From: Bacteroidia bacterium
Lineage (GTDB): Bacteria; Bacteroidota; Bacteroidia; CAIKAF01
Assembly: GCA_016742095.1 (NCBI GenBank)
Contig: JACVCJ010000006.1
Span: 1 to 64,000 of the forward strand
Reading direction: 5' to 3'
DNA length: 64,000 bases
Made by a program: the position numbers and the translations under genes
Notes under the pieces: generated by a model
What the model was told of the DNA's origin: nothing
What the model saw: only the letters and a program-made list of their open reading frames with translations
The model's database searches: none
Shown: positions 9,897 through 19,543 of the stretch, one piece after another
Layout: each line of letters starts with the position of its first letter
Position numbering within the stretch: position 1 is the stretch's first letter

Positions 9897-10308
9897 TGCC
9901 TGTTTGGATGCTTTCTTCGATTTCACGTATACAAGATGCTAAATTTTTTCGGACGTCTTTACTCCAGAAACGTAAAACTTTCCACCCTTTTTTAACGAGC
10001 TCTGTGTTAACGAGTTCATCTCTTTTGATGTTCCCTTCAATTTTGTTCCACCAAAAGTCACGATTAGTTTTTATACGATGCTTCTCAGTCTCCCAGTTTT
10101 TACCATGAAAATACTCACTATCCACAAAAATAGCCAGTTTATACCTTTTAAAAGTGAGGTCTGGTTTGCCGAAGACAGATTTATCATTCTTGCGATAACG
10201 ATATCCCAACTGCCATAATGTTTTGGCCAAAAGAACCTCATCCCGGGTTCCCTTACTCTTAATGGCTTGCATGTTTTTACGCCTCTGTTCTTTTGTAAGA
10301 ACGTCCAT
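9880..10308 (-). CDS. vsr: Vsr-family very short patch repair endonuclease, variant zinc site
   Basis: A 142-aa nick endonuclease that starts repair of T:G mismatches made by deamination of 5-methylcytosine. The N-terminus [21 protein letters not shown] is the usual Vsr start, followed by GKPDLTF with the catalytic Asp and the strand [13 protein letters not shown]. coli Vsr has HGCFWHHHHC here, providing both the catalytic His and zinc ligands. This protein keeps one His but lacks the His/Cys cluster, so the structural zinc seems lost. [15 protein letters not shown] and GWKVLRFW complete the family pattern. It is first in the vsr-dcm-R cassette. A TAACTTTG box ends only 4 bases before its ATG, hinting at a leaderless transcript. 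Confidence 0.85.
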   Translation of the reverse strand: MDVLTKEQRRKNMQAIKSKGTRDEVLLAKTLWQLGYRYRKNDKSVFGKPDLTFKRYKLAIFVDSEYFHGKNWETEKHRIKTNRDFWWNKIEGNIKRDELVNTELVKKGWKVLRFWSKDVRKNLASCIREIEESIQTGNDQIQ

Positions 10309-10312
10309 GAGG

Positions 10313-10320
10313 CAAAGTTA
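10313..10320 (-). promoter_or_regulatory. -7 box TAACTTTG for the vsr-dcm-R cassette
   Basis: On the minus strand TAACTTTG fits the TAnnTTTG consensus. A weak -33 candidate (CCTG) lies about 18 bases further upstream. The box ends 4 bases from the vsr ATG, so transcription would begin at or near the start codon. It is the only promoter-like site found for the three overlapping genes. Confidence 0.4.
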
Positions 10321-10348
10321 ACAAATTACATCTTTAGTCAGGCTATAC

Positions 10349-10630
10349 TTAAGGGATTGTTTTACTAAACCCTTCTCCCAACCCCGCCTTCAGGACCTTT
10401 ATCCCTTCGATCTTCCCCTTCCTGTCTTTATAAAATTCCACCACGATCTCCGGCTGATCGGCGCGGTAAAAACAGTCCTGCGTTTCGGGAATAAGTTCCT
10501 GTCCGAAAGCGTTATGGTACAGTTTCGCTTTACGATACAGGATGCGCTGTGTACCGTACACGCCTGCGTAACGTTTTTGTATACGCGGTGCCGGTTGCAG
10601 CGGAATATGCGGCCATCCGGTTCTACGGTT
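10349..10630 (-). pseudogene. Fragment of a serine-hydrolase C-terminal (DUF3471-like) domain
   Basis: The frame is open from an in-frame stop at 10631-10633 to the TAA at 10349. It reads RYAGVYGTQ, then ELIPETQDCFYRADQPEIVV and EFYKDRKGKIEGIKVL. This pattern (YxGxY, PETxDxFY, F-x-KDxxGK-x-GI) resembles the small beta domain often found at the C-terminus of beta-lactamase-related serine hydrolases. The only start codon, a GTG at 10559-10561, lies inside the domain, and no upstream frame continues it. I read it as a decayed remnant abutting the restriction cassette. Family assignment is from memory of the pattern and is not firm. Confidence 0.45.
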
Positions 10631-10721
10631 TTACCGAAGGCAATACACATACCTATATCCGTTGAAAACCAGCCCTTACATTCAAATAATTTACCGGCGT
10701 ATCCGGAGTCGCATAAACCTG

Positions 10722-10729
10722 TATATTTG
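10722..10729 (+). promoter_or_regulatory. -7 box TATATTTG upstream of the SnoaL-like lipoprotein gene
   Basis: TATATTTG matches TAnnTTTG and lies 28 bases before the ATG at 10758. No good -33 element was found. Confidence 0.4.
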
Positions 10730-10757
10730 TTTATACCGATAACAAAATAACAATTCT

Positions 10758-11237
10758 ATGAGATCCCGCCTACTTCTGCTGTTCCTCTGCACCGCCCTGC
10801 TCTCTGCCTGTGGTCCCGCCGCTGAAAAGCAGGCTCCGGCAGCCGTTTCCGAAGCTGTGGAAACCCCGGAACAAAAGAACGAGAAACTGGTACGTACCTA
10901 TTTCGATCATTTTAACCGGCACGACTGGAATAAGATGGCCGCTATGTACTCCGATCCGGCCGAATTCCGCGATCCCTCCTTCGGTAAAGACCCCGTAAAA
11001 CAGACCCGCGCCGAAGTAGCCAAAAAATACGGGGAAATGGGCGCCGTCTTCCCGGACATGCGCGATGAGATCACGGCCGTATATGCCTCCGGCGATAAAC
11101 ATGTAACGGTGGAGTTCACTTCCCGGGCCACCGATCCCGACGGATCGAAATTCGAACTGCCGATCTGTGTGGTCTTCACCATCGAGAACGGCCTCATCAC
11201 AAAGGATTATACCTATTACGATAACACCGGAGAGTAA
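10758..11237 (+). CDS. SnoaL/NTF2-like lipoprotein
   Basis: A 159-aa protein with a lipoprotein signal peptide (LLFLCTALLSACGP; lipidated Cys at residue 18) and a Pro/Ala/Glu-rich linker. A SnoaL-like NTF2 fold then starts at about residue 40: KLVRTYFDHFNRHDWNKMAA, YSDPAEFRDPSFG, and later VVFTIENGLITKDYTYYD. NTF2-like domains of this kind bind small ligands or act as cyclases or isomerases; here no catalytic set is evident. It is probably periplasm-facing or on the outer membrane. Monocistronic, with its own -7 box. The specific role is unknown. Confidence 0.8.
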   Translation: MRSRLLLLFLCTALLSACGPAAEKQAPAAVSEAVETPEQKNEKLVRTYFDHFNRHDWNKMAAMYSDPAEFRDPSFGKDPVKQTRAEVAKKYGEMGAVFPDMRDEITAVYASGDKHVTVEFTSRATDPDGSKFELPICVVFTIENGLITKDYTYYDNTGE

Positions 11238-11400
11238 TTTCAGTCCGCAACGGGAAACTAAACGGTAATACGCTGCCGGTGTATCGCTTGCGGATACAGA
11301 GTAACATGGGCGGGTACGCGGCCCGCGGGATCGAACTGTAACACAGAATGAACTTTCAGGCGGTATGCGTGTACAAAAGGGTACAAAAACAATTGCCGGT

Positions 11401-12171
11401 ATGAGATCCATCGCCATCATCCTTTCCGTTTTTTTCCTGGCGCTTTCTGCGCAGGCCAGATGTAGTTCCCGTGGCCTGTATACCTATCCTTCCGAAGGGG
11501 AACTCAGCGCTAATTCCCTGTTTCTGCTCGAAGGGTATGCCCTGAGCCGGGAAGTGGTACGCGGCCTGAATGCAAAATTCCCCGTATATCTTTTGTCGGA
11601 CAAGGGTGAAAAAGTAAAACTGATCGTAAAAGAATACAATGAGGGTCAGTTCTACCTGAGCCAGGCGCTCTTACAGCCGGAAAAAGGACTGAACATGGGG
11701 GAGACCTATACTTTTTGTATCGACAGTCTGCCGCCGTACGAAGCCCTCGGACGCTATAATGCCTCTACGGGAAAAAATGAAAAGCTGCGTTATACCATCA
11801 GTAAAACGGCCGACCTGGAAAAGCCGGTATTGAGGTCCGGACCTGTTTTCTGGAAAGATGAATACGCAATGTTCGGCTGTGGCCCGCTGAGTTATGTGCA
11901 TTTCCGTATGGATGTGGAAGACCGCTCGCTGCTGCTGGTAAAAGCTACGGTACAGGATATGCAGAGTGGTAAGACCAGCACGTTCTACCTGCTTTCGGGC
12001 GGCAGGGAACTTAGCCTGGGACACGGCATGTGCTCCGGTTCTTTTGCCTTTGAGCAGGGGAAAGAATACGAAGTGCAGTTTGCGTATATGGATGCGTCGG
12101 GAAACCGCCTGGAAACCCCGTCCGGGAAAATACGTTTCCGCGGACCAGTGCCCGGGGAACGGGGCGGATGA
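11401..12171 (+). CDS. Secreted protein of unknown function
   Basis: I chose the ATG at 11401 over the listed 11365 because MRSIAIILSVFFLALSAQA is then an ideal signal peptide. The mature protein (about 237 aa) is beta-rich with paired cysteines (MFGCGPLSYV, LGHGMCSGSF) and strands such as YEVQFAYMDASGN that resemble an Ig-like fold. I do not recognise a family. The gene lies 40 bp upstream of the next secreted-protein gene on the same strand, which has its own -7 box, so the pair may be only partly co-transcribed. Confidence 0.65.
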   Translation: MRSIAIILSVFFLALSAQARCSSRGLYTYPSEGELSANSLFLLEGYALSREVVRGLNAKFPVYLLSDKGEKVKLIVKEYNEGQFYLSQALLQPEKGLNMGETYTFCIDSLPPYEALGRYNASTGKNEKLRYTISKTADLEKPVLRSGPVFWKDEYAMFGCGPLSYVHFRMDVEDRSLLLVKATVQDMQSGKTSTFYLLSGGRELSLGHGMCSGSFAFEQGKEYEVQFAYMDASGNRLETPSGKIRFRGPVPGERGG

Positions 12172-12178
12172 TCCGCAT

Positions 12179-12186
12179 TATTTTTG
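12179..12186 (+). promoter_or_regulatory. -7 box TATTTTTG upstream of the YD-repeat-like gene
   Basis: TATTTTTG fits TAnnTTTG, 25 bases before the ATG at 12212. No clear -33 element is present. Confidence 0.35.
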
Positions 12187-12211
12187 TACTTTTGAGTACA
12201 TTCGCTTCTTC

Positions 12212-13198
12212 ATGAAAAAGATCCCGCTGCGATCCTGCTGTCTGCTCGTACTCCTGTTCATTCATTTGTCTGTTTTTTCGCAACAGAGGAAAGAACCGCT
12301 CCCGACCGTGTTTTTCGGACAACTCCGGGAAGAACAGACCCCGGCTGATCTTAAATTGCAGGGACCGGTAAAGTCTGTAGAGAAACATACTTACTTTGCC
12401 CGACTGAATGCGTCGGGAATACCTGAAAAAGGCCGTGATTACCAGGGAGGGATATACCATGAAAATTACCGCTATGTGTTCGATCCGCAGGGACGTATCC
12501 TGGAACGCGGACAACGGCACCTGAACACAGACACCTGGTTTACATTTACGTATACCTATAACGAAAAAGGATACAGGGCAACGGAAATTTCGGGCGGACG
12601 GCTCCTGAGCATATATACCTACGATACGGCAGGCAGGCTCTCTGAGATACGCTGGCCGGAGCCTGAATACAGGCGTACCCGTGCCGATACCCGCGATTCC
12701 TTCCTGTACGATGCCGGGGGACTGCTCAAAGAACAATGGCGTTATTCCGACGAGGGAGAAGGTATCATAACACGCTACGGCGATGTGCTCCTGCGCGATT
12801 CGGCAGGCCGTATCCGGTACATACAGGCTTTCAGCGGTGTGTATTTGCGGCATATTTCTACCTACAAGTATACCCCGGATGGTTCTACGGAGATACGTAC
12901 CCGGTATACGGGCGGGCTTAAGGAGCCGGAATCTGCCTACTGTAAGCTGGATGCGGAGGGCAATGAACTGCTGTCGGAAACCTGGTTTTCCGGAGGTAAA
13001 ATGCCTTCCCCGAAAATAGAGTCTGCGTTTAATGAGCATAACGAATGCATACGTGAAAAACAGACCTATCCTAATGCGGAAGAACAGTTTGAACGGCAGT
13101 ATGAATACGACGAAAAAGGAAACTGGATACGTATGACCGAATTCAAGAACGGCAAGCCCGAAAGTATTCACGAACGTACGATCACATACTATCCCTGA
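12212..13198 (+). CDS. Secreted YD/RHS-repeat-like protein
   Basis: The listed frame begins at 11966 inside the previous gene; the ATG at 12212 gives MKKIPLRSCCLLVLLFIHLSVFSQ, a clear signal peptide, and a 328-aa product. The mature part has repeated strands of the YD type (YTYNEKGYRATEI, YTYDTAGRLSEIRW, YEYDEKGNWIRMTEF), the pattern found in RHS and wall-associated proteins. There are no catalytic motifs and no T9SS tail. Small stand-alone proteins with such repeats are common in Bacteroidota, with unknown function. It lies 27 bp before the next gene. Confidence 0.75.
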   Translation: MKKIPLRSCCLLVLLFIHLSVFSQQRKEPLPTVFFGQLREEQTPADLKLQGPVKSVEKHTYFARLNASGIPEKGRDYQGGIYHENYRYVFDPQGRILERGQRHLNTDTWFTFTYTYNEKGYRATEISGGRLLSIYTYDTAGRLSEIRWPEPEYRRTRADTRDSFLYDAGGLLKEQWRYSDEGEGIITRYGDVLLRDSAGRIRYIQAFSGVYLRHISTYKYTPDGSTEIRTRYTGGLKEPESAYCKLDAEGNELLSETWFSGGKMPSPKIESAFNEHNECIREKQTYPNAEEQFERQYEYDEKGNWIRMTEFKNGKPESIHERTITYYP

Positions 13199-13225
13199 AC
13201 CACAAATTTCTCCATATTTGTAACT

Positions 13226-14980
13226 GTGAAAAAACTACTTCCCCTCCTTTTTATCCTGCTGGCTGCTCCGGGTGCGCAGGCGCAAAACCCCGTTACATAC
13301 CCGACCTACAAAGAGATCGTAACGCATTTTTTCAGCCGGTATATGCTAACGGAAGGCGTATCCGGCCCGGCTACCGTGTTCGAAAAAAGACCCACGGGCT
13401 GGTGGGTGCGTCTGCAGGATGAACTGTATACGGAAGTCGCTTACTACCAGCTCTGGAAAAGCGAAGACGGCAGTTATCCTCCGGTTGACCTGCTCCCGGC
13501 AAAGGGTACGCGTGCGAATCAGTCAGCCGTCGATGTATTGTTAAACGATACGTACCGAAACGCCTATTACGCGCTGGAACCCTATTACGGCTATACCGGC
13601 TGGACGGAGGATGTGATCCGTACGTTCGGCAACCGTAACGACCTGACGGATACCCTGCTCTACGGGCTGGGCAATGCCTGTTCGCTCTACGCATCCGACC
13701 TGCTTACGAACAACAGTGGCCTGTCCGACCCGGAGAAAATGTTCCGGCCTGATGAAAGGACCGGCCTCATCAGCGCCGCAGAGCTGGCCGTCTACCGTGA
13801 ATACCGGCATAAGGCCATTGAACTGCTGGAACAGCTGAGTCGCCGTAACCCGGATTTTCAGACCCTGGTAGGGCCCATCCGGCTGAAGTACTGGAACGAG
13901 GTAGTGGTAGCCTTCTGGGACGTATGGGAATATTACGGCGAAGAAGAAGCCCGCAAAGAACTGAAGCCCGACCTGTACAACGCCTTTTACCTGGACCTGG
14001 CCGCCAACCAGCTGGAATCCTGTCCGAAGAACGCCATCCTGTTCAGCGCGGGCGATACAGATACATTTCCCTTGCTGTATATGCAGGTGCAGAAGGGTTT
14101 CCGTCCCGATGTGCGCCTGGTGAACATGAACCTGTACCAGATCCCGCATTATGCCAATGCCCTGCGTCGTCCGTTCTTTGGCGCGGAGCCGCTGCCCTTT
14201 GGCATGAGCCCGGAAGAGACCGCCGATCCGCGTTTTGAGTACGTATTGCTGGAAAACAGCGAAGAACCGCTCGCTGTCACGGACATTCCCGGCCACCTGG
14301 AAGCCCGATATCCCGCGGCCTACCGGCATAATTTCCGTTTTACATTTCCCTCTTCCTCTTTTTCGTACAACGATCATCTTACCTTAAAAGCAGGGGCAGG
14401 CTACCTGCTGCGCAACGATCTCCTGTTCCTGAACCTGCTGCGGGTGAACAAAGAACAGCGTCCGGTCTGTTTTACGCTCAGTCACAGCGATTACATGCAG
14501 GCGGGCGACAATATGAGCATCACGGGCCTGGTGTTGCAGCTGCAGTACGACAAACGCTATTATTATGAGGCGAAAGATGCCGAAGCCGTGTACGACCTGC
14601 TGATGAAGCGGCTCCGTACCAGTCCGGGCATCCGTCTGCAGGCTTCGGAAACGAGACTGGTGTTCCCTTATACCTTTGGATTTATGTACCTGGCGCGCAC
14701 CCTGGCCGACAAGGGCGATAAAGTACGTACAGAACAACTGCTCGACCGCTATTTCAGCCTGTTCGGTGAAGTACTGCCCGCATCCGATCCCTGGAACCTG
14801 TACCTGGTAGAACTGTATTACCGGGCCGATGCCTTTGCAAAGGGAAATGCCCTGGCGGCCCGTATGGTGCCCGGACTGGAATATTCTGCCGACCGCATGG
14901 ACCAGGCCACTCTTACCAACCTGCGCGAACTGATGGAGAAATATAAACAACCCGCCATTATTGCCAAAGACAGGAAATAA
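13226..14980 (+). CDS. Secreted protein resembling the C-terminal part of DUF2723 proteins
   Basis: 584 aa from a GTG start that directly precedes a signal peptide (KKLLPLLFILLAAPGAQAQ). The centre contains ESCPKNAILFSAGDTDTFPL followed by RPDVRLVNMNLYQIPHY. This mirrors the soluble C-terminal half of Bacteroidota DUF2723 membrane proteins (NAILFTNGDNDTFPLWY, RTDVRVVNLSLL). The multi-helix membrane half of those proteins is absent, so this is a secreted stand-alone version. The C-terminal 150 residues are helical, TPR-like. Function unknown. It overlaps the listed start of the next frame by 20 bp, though I place that start further downstream. Confidence 0.6.
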   Translation: MKKLLPLLFILLAAPGAQAQNPVTYPTYKEIVTHFFSRYMLTEGVSGPATVFEKRPTGWWVRLQDELYTEVAYYQLWKSEDGSYPPVDLLPAKGTRANQSAVDVLLNDTYRNAYYALEPYYGYTGWTEDVIRTFGNRNDLTDTLLYGLGNACSLYASDLLTNNSGLSDPEKMFRPDERTGLISAAELAVYREYRHKAIELLEQLSRRNPDFQTLVGPIRLKYWNEVVVAFWDVWEYYGEEEARKELKPDLYNAFYLDLAANQLESCPKNAILFSAGDTDTFPLLYMQVQKGFRPDVRLVNMNLYQIPHYANALRRPFFGAEPLPFGMSPEETADPRFEYVLLENSEEPLAVTDIPGHLEARYPAAYRHNFRFTFPSSSFSYNDHLTLKAGAGYLLRNDLLFLNLLRVNKEQRPVCFTLSHSDYMQAGDNMSITGLVLQLQYDKRYYYEAKDAEAVYDLLMKRLRTSPGIRLQASETRLVFPYTFGFMYLARTLADKGDKVRTEQLLDRYFSLFGEVLPASDPWNLYLVELYYRADAFAKGNALAARMVPGLEYSADRMDQATLTNLRELMEKYKQPAIIAKDRK

Positions 14981-15011
14981 TATCTTTAACAAACTCAAAA
15001 CCATAATACGC

Positions 15012-15767
15012 ATGTCCTTAAACAAACTGCCGAAGTATTCAGGTATGGCATTTTTACTGCTTCTGTTGGCCTGTAAGGGCAAAGAACAGCCGGTTACTAC
15101 AGTTCCGCAGAAATCTGCTCTGGAAAAGCAGGTAGAAAAAAATAAGGATTCCACGCTGAATGCCCTGGAAAAGAAACGGTTCGAAAATCTGAACATCAGC
15201 GAGGGAGCGCCCATTGCGTTCCGTTCTTGCGATGCCATTGCTATACCGCTGGAACTGGAAGAGCGCTATGTGGAAAAAGGGGAACGGGTCCCTTCGTATT
15301 TCAATATTGCCGTTTTGCGCCCGGGAGCGCCCGGGGCTTCCCTGGTATTTGAGAAACCGGTATATATTGAAGATATCCGCATTTTTGAGTACGATATAGC
15401 CAAAGACGGGGAAGAGCTATACTACAGCGAAGAAGATCAGCGCTATTCGGCACATTTCAACAGCCTGCTTTTCCTGGACGTGTACAATTATGTGAATTTT
15501 GAGAAAGGAAAACGTAAACTATTGGTATACGATCTGAAAAACGATAAACTGACACAGCTTAGTCCCGATTCGGCCGATCTGCAGAAATGGTACATTTTCA
15601 ATGGTAGCAGCCGCATCCTGATGTACTGTGATTATGGAACGCAGGAGCAGCCAGACGAAAACCTGATCTTTGCTGATTTTCGAAACTTCCGCGCGCCGGT
15701 CCCTGCCTTGGAAAAACAACGCCTGCTGCAGATGAAACGGGAAATGATCAAAGACGAAAAGGAGTAA
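15012..15767 (+). CDS. Lipoprotein of unknown function
   Basis: I use the ATG at 15012 rather than 14961 because MSLNKLPKYSGMAFLLLLLACKG then forms a normal lipoprotein signal with lipidated Cys. The product is 251 aa. After a charged linker (LEKQVEKNKDSTLNALEKKR) the protein is mixed alpha/beta with no motif I recognise (for example GKRKLLVYDLKNDKLTQLSP). It follows the DUF2723-like gene by 31 bp on the same strand and precedes the M48 gene by 48 bp, so co-transcription is plausible. Confidence 0.65.
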   Translation: MSLNKLPKYSGMAFLLLLLACKGKEQPVTTVPQKSALEKQVEKNKDSTLNALEKKRFENLNISEGAPIAFRSCDAIAIPLELEERYVEKGERVPSYFNIAVLRPGAPGASLVFEKPVYIEDIRIFEYDIAKDGEELYYSEEDQRYSAHFNSLLFLDVYNYVNFEKGKRKLLVYDLKNDKLTQLSPDSADLQKWYIFNGSSRILMYCDYGTQEQPDENLIFADFRNFRAPVPALEKQRLLQMKREMIKDEKE

Positions 15768-15815
15768 ATTTTTTTCGGCACAACATTCCCTTTTTTTGAA
15801 TAATTTTACCGGGAT

Positions 15816-16613
15816 ATGAAAAGCCTTAAGCCCTTTGCGGCGGTATTGCTGTTGTGTATCCTGCTCCCGGCCTGCAGCGGGGGCTCCGGCTCCATCAACC
15901 TGTTTTCGGTACAGGACGATATAAAGCTGGGCCGCGAAATGCGCGACGAGATACTGAACAATACCGTAGAATACAAGATATGGTCCCGCGAGAAACACCC
16001 GGACGCCTACCTGTACCTCGACAGTCTCAGGAACGAGATCATGCGCTCGGGTAAAGTGGAATACCGCGACGCTTTTGACTGGGAACTGTACATCATTAAG
16101 GACAACGGCGTGGAAAACGCATTCTGTCTGCCCGGCGGCTATATTTTTGTCTATACCGGCCTGGTACAGGGCATGAAAAGCGAGGACGAGCTGGCCGGCG
16201 TACTGGCCCATGAGATCGCTCATGCCGACCGTCGCCACAGCACCGCCGCGCTTACCAAGGAATACGGGGTGGGTATCCTGTTGTCCATCATCCTGGGCGA
16301 GGATTACGAAATGGTTTCGCGCCTGGTGGGATCCATGATCAGCCTGGAATACAGCCGCGACAACGAAAAAGAGGCCGACCGCAAAAGTGTGGAATACCTC
16401 TGCAATACCCGTTTTGATGCGGCAGGCAGCGCCCGTTATTTCAAGAAACTTTCCGAAGACGACGGCGAACAGGAGGTGCCCGAGTTCGTGAGCACACATC
16501 CCAGCCACGAGAACCGCGTGAGTCTTATCGAGGAGGAAAAGAAAAAGCAGGGCTGCGAAGAAAAAAAAGCAAAAGAATATGCGTTTACACATATTAAGGC
16601 TCTGTTCGAATAA
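15816..16613 (+). CDS. M48 family metalloprotease lipoprotein
   Basis: A 265-aa zinc protease with a lipoprotein signal peptide ([13 protein letters not shown]). The HExxH zinc site is in [17 protein letters not shown] (residues ~122-138), and the third ligand Glu is in [13 protein letters not shown]. The usual substrate-binding strand ([17 protein letters not shown]) precedes it. Related lipid-anchored or periplasmic M48 proteases (BepA/LoiP-like) handle misassembled outer-membrane proteins; that role is inferred. It lies 48 bp after the lipoprotein gene and 71 bp before uvrA, which has its own -7 box. Confidence 0.88.
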   Translation: MKSLKPFAAVLLLCILLPACSGGSGSINLFSVQDDIKLGREMRDEILNNTVEYKIWSREKHPDAYLYLDSLRNEIMRSGKVEYRDAFDWELYIIKDNGVENAFCLPGGYIFVYTGLVQGMKSEDELAGVLAHEIAHADRRHSTAALTKEYGVGILLSIILGEDYEMVSRLVGSMISLEYSRDNEKEADRKSVEYLCNTRFDAAGSARYFKKLSEDDGEQEVPEFVSTHPSHENRVSLIEEEKKKQGCEEKKAKEYAFTHIKALFE

Positions 16614-16635
16614 GTGAAAAACGGATGATTTGTAG

Positions 16636-16643
16636 TAATTTTG
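16636..16643 (+). promoter_or_regulatory. -7 box TAATTTTG upstream of uvrA
   Basis: TAATTTTG fits TAnnTTTG exactly and lies 42 bases before the chosen uvrA ATG. No good -33 box is seen at the expected distance, which falls in the end of the M48 gene. No SOS box was recognised. Confidence 0.4.
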
Positions 16644-16684
16644 TGCCCTTGCCATTTTTGCGGTAATTTCTGTATTTGAAGTCA

Positions 16685-19504
16685 ATGAAAGCACAGCCGA
16701 TAGAAGCATACGATCCCAGGGAATACATACTCATCAAGGGGGCCCGCGTCCATAATCTCCGGAATATAGACGTAGCCATACCCAAGAACAAACTCACGGT
16801 AATTACCGGGCTTTCGGGTTCGGGCAAGTCCTCGCTGGCTTTCGAGACCCTGTATGCCGAAGGGCAGCGCCGCTACGTAGAAAGCCTCAGCGCCTACGCC
16901 CGGCAGTTCCTGGGCAAGCTCGATAAGCCCGATGTGGACTGGATCCAGGGCATAGCCCCGGCCATTGCCATCGAACAAAAGGTGAACATACGCAACCCGC
17001 GCAGTACCGTAGGTATATCCACCGAAATTTACGACTACCTGAAACTGCTGTACGCACGCATCGGTCGCACCATTTCGCCTGTAAGCGGAAACACGGTGCA
17101 GAAGCACAGCACGGGCGACGTGATCCGTTTTATACAACAGCTGCCCGACGGAACCCGTGTGGCCGTGGCCTGTCCGCTGGTACTGAAGATGGACCGCAGT
17201 CTGGAAAAACAGCTCGACATCCTGCAGCAGCAGGGATACAGCCGCCTGATAAAGAACGGTGAACTGGTCCGTATCGACGACCTGGACGCCAAAGCCCTGA
17301 AAAAACTGGACGCTTCCGACCTGGACCTGCTCATTGACCGCTACAGCGCCTCGCAGGACGATGATTTCAGCGGACGTGCCGGTGACGGTATCGATGCCGC
17401 ATTTTACGAAGGTTCCGGAACCTGTTACGTATATGTATACAAAACGGATACACCTGAAAAATATACTTTCAGCAACCGTTTTGAACTGGACGGCATGGAG
17501 TTCGAAGTGCCGTCGCTCAATCTTTTCTCTTTCAACAATCCCTACGGGGCCTGCAAGACCTGCGAAGGCTTTGGCTGGGTGCTGGGTATAGACCAGGACC
17601 TCGTGATCCCCGATAAGAACCTTTCCGTATACGAAGGTGCCGTGGCCTGCTGGAAAGGCGATAAACTCAGCGAGTGGAAGGACGATTTTGTACTGAAGGC
17701 CGGTAAAAAAGGCTTCCCGGTACACCGGCCCTACCACGAACTGGATGATGCAGAACTGGACCTGCTCTGGCACGGCGACGGTACCGTGAACGGTATCGAC
17801 GACTTTTTCCGCTTCGTGGAAGAACAGACCTTCAAGATACAGTACCGCGTGCTGCTTTCGCGCTACCGTGGCCGCACCGTATGCCCCGACTGTAAGGGCA
17901 CACGCCTGCGCAAGGATGCCAATTACGTGAAAGTGGCTGGCCGGTCCATTTCCGAGATCGTACTGATGCAGGTGGAAGATGCCCTGGAGTTCTTTAAAAA
18001 CGTGGAACTCAGCGAAAGCGAACAGGAAATTGCCCGCCGCCTGCTGCTGGAGATCGTGAACCGTCTGCAGTACCTCTGCGACGTTGGTCTGGGCTATCTT
18101 ACCCTGAACCGCCGCAGCAATACGCTCAGCGGGGGCGAAAGTCAGCGTATACACCTGGCCACTTCACTGGGCAGTGCCCTGGTGGGCAGCATGTACATCC
18201 TGGACGAACCCAGCATCGGGCTGCACAGCCGGGATACGGAACGCCTCATCCGTGTGGTGAAGAACCTGCGCGACCTGGGCAATACCGTGGTGATCGTAGA
18301 ACACGACGAAGACGTGATGCAGGCCGCCGATCATGTGATCGACATCGGTCCCCTGGCCGGGCGTCTGGGCGGCGAAGTGGTGTTCAGCGGTCTGCTGAAA
18401 GACATTACAGCCTGTAAAGAAAGTTATACCGGCCGCTATCTCAGTGGTACCCTGGAAATACCGGTGCCCGGCATGCGCCGCAAATGGAAAAACTACCTGG
18501 AACTGAAAGGCGCCCGTGAAAACAACCTGAAACGCGTAGACGTGAAATTTCCGCTGAACTGCATGGTAGCCGTTACGGGCGTGAGCGGATCGGGCAAGAC
18601 CACCCTGGTAAAACAGGTCTTTTACCCGGCCCTGCTGAAACACCTGGGCGGTTTTACAGAAAAAGGCGGCGCGTACGAATCGCTCGAAGGACACCTGAAA
18701 AGCATACAGTCCGTGGAACTGGTGGACCAGAACCCGATCGGTAAATCCTCCCGCAGTAACCCCGTTACCTACCTGAAGGCCTACGACGAGATCCGTAACC
18801 TGTACGCCTCGCAGCCGGCGGCCAAACACAACGGGCTGAAACCGGCCGCGTTCTCCTTTAACGTAGCGGGCGGACGTTGCGATGTGTGCGAAGGCGAAGG
18901 CTTTATTACGGTAGAGATGCAGTTCATGGCCGATGTGACCCTGCCCTGCGAGAACTGTAAAGGCAAACGTTTTAAGGAAGAGATACTTGAAATAAATTAC
19001 CGCGAAAAAAGCATTTCCGATATACTCGATATGACCATCGACGAGGCCATGGATTTCTTCTCCGCTGATGAAAAACACGGCCGTAAGATCGCCGAAAAAC
19101 TGCGTCCCTTGCAGGATGTAGGCCTGGGCTATATCAAGCTGGGGCAGTCCTCATCTACCTTATCGGGCGGGGAGGCACAGCGCGTAAAACTGGCGTATTT
19201 TCTCAGCAAAGGCAATACGGCCGGCAATACCCTGTTCATTTTCGATGAACCTACCACCGGTCTGCATTTTCACGATATCCACAACCTGCTCAAGGCCTTT
19301 CACGCGCTCATCGAGAACGGGCACAGCATTATGGTGATCGAACACAACCTGGACGTGGTAAAATGCGCCGACTGGATCATTGACCTGGGCCCCGATGGCG
19401 GAAAAGCCGGCGGAAACGTCCTGTTTGAAGGCACACCGGAAGATATGCTGAAAATGGCAAAGCAGAACTACACCGCTTCTTTCCTGGCCGAAAAACTGAA
19501 GTAA
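16685..19504 (+). CDS. uvrA: Excinuclease ABC subunit A
   Basis: A 939-aa damage-recognition ATPase of nucleotide excision repair, cytoplasmic, partner of UvrB. The ATG at 16685 is preferred over the listed TTG at 16676. Two ABC modules are visible: Walker [11 protein letters not shown] with signature [17 protein letters not shown], and Walker [11 protein letters not shown] with signature [17 protein letters not shown]. Zinc modules follow the family pattern ([27 protein letters not shown] with CENCKGKRF). Full length, no lesion. Bacteroidota commonly have two UvrA paralogues, so this may be one of a pair; uvrB is not in the window. Confidence 0.96.
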   Translation: MKAQPIEAYDPREYILIKGARVHNLRNIDVAIPKNKLTVITGLSGSGKSSLAFETLYAEGQRRYVESLSAYARQFLGKLDKPDVDWIQGIAPAIAIEQKVNIRNPRSTVGISTEIYDYLKLLYARIGRTISPVSGNTVQKHSTGDVIRFIQQLPDGTRVAVACPLVLKMDRSLEKQLDILQQQGYSRLIKNGELVRIDDLDAKALKKLDASDLDLLIDRYSASQDDDFSGRAGDGIDAAFYEGSGTCYVYVYKTDTPEKYTFSNRFELDGMEFEVPSLNLFSFNNPYGACKTCEGFGWVLGIDQDLVIPDKNLSVYEGAVACWKGDKLSEWKDDFVLKAGKKGFPVHRPYHELDDAELDLLWHGDGTVNGIDDFFRFVEEQTFKIQYRVLLSRYRGRTVCPDCKGTRLRKDANYVKVAGRSISEIVLMQVEDALEFFKNVELSESEQEIARRLLLEIVNRLQYLCDVGLGYLTLNRRSNTLSGGESQRIHLATSLGSALVGSMYILDEPSIGLHSRDTERLIRVVKNLRDLGNTVVIVEHDEDVMQAADHVIDIGPLAGRLGGEVVFSGLLKDITACKESYTGRYLSGTLEIPVPGMRRKWKNYLELKGARENNLKRVDVKFPLNCMVAVTGVSGSGKTTLVKQVFYPALLKHLGGFTEKGGAYESLEGHLKSIQSVELVDQNPIGKSSRSNPVTYLKAYDEIRNLYASQPAAKHNGLKPAAFSFNVAGGRCDVCEGEGFITVEMQFMADVTLPCENCKGKRFKEEILEINYREKSISDILDMTIDEAMDFFSADEKHGRKIAEKLRPLQDVGLGYIKLGQSSSTLSGGEAQRVKLAYFLSKGNTAGNTLFIFDEPTTGLHFHDIHNLLKAFHALIENGHSIMVIEHNLDVVKCADWIIDLGPDGGKAGGNVLFEGTPEDMLKMAKQNYTASFLAEKLK

Positions 19505-19543
19505 AACCTTGTCCTTCCCCTGTACAGATCGTATATTTACCCA

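Noticed and set aside
7543-10322. Inverted match GTTAGCTTTG (7546-7555) and CAAAGTTAAC (10313-10322) at the two ends of the R-M cassette
   Set aside because: Only 9 of 10 bases match, and the right copy is explained as the vsr -7 promoter box. No target duplication or transposase supports a transposon.
10399-10650. 83-aa minus-strand frame overlapping the hydrolase fragment
   Set aside because: The other frame (10349-10630) carries the recognisable domain pattern; this one does not, and it does not supply a missing upstream part.
12011-13171. 386-aa minus-strand frame opposite the YD-repeat gene
   Set aside because: It covers two signal-peptide genes on the plus strand and has no domain pattern.
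16682-18154. 490-aa minus-strand frame opposite uvrA
   Set aside because: A shadow frame; the plus strand encodes a complete UvrA.
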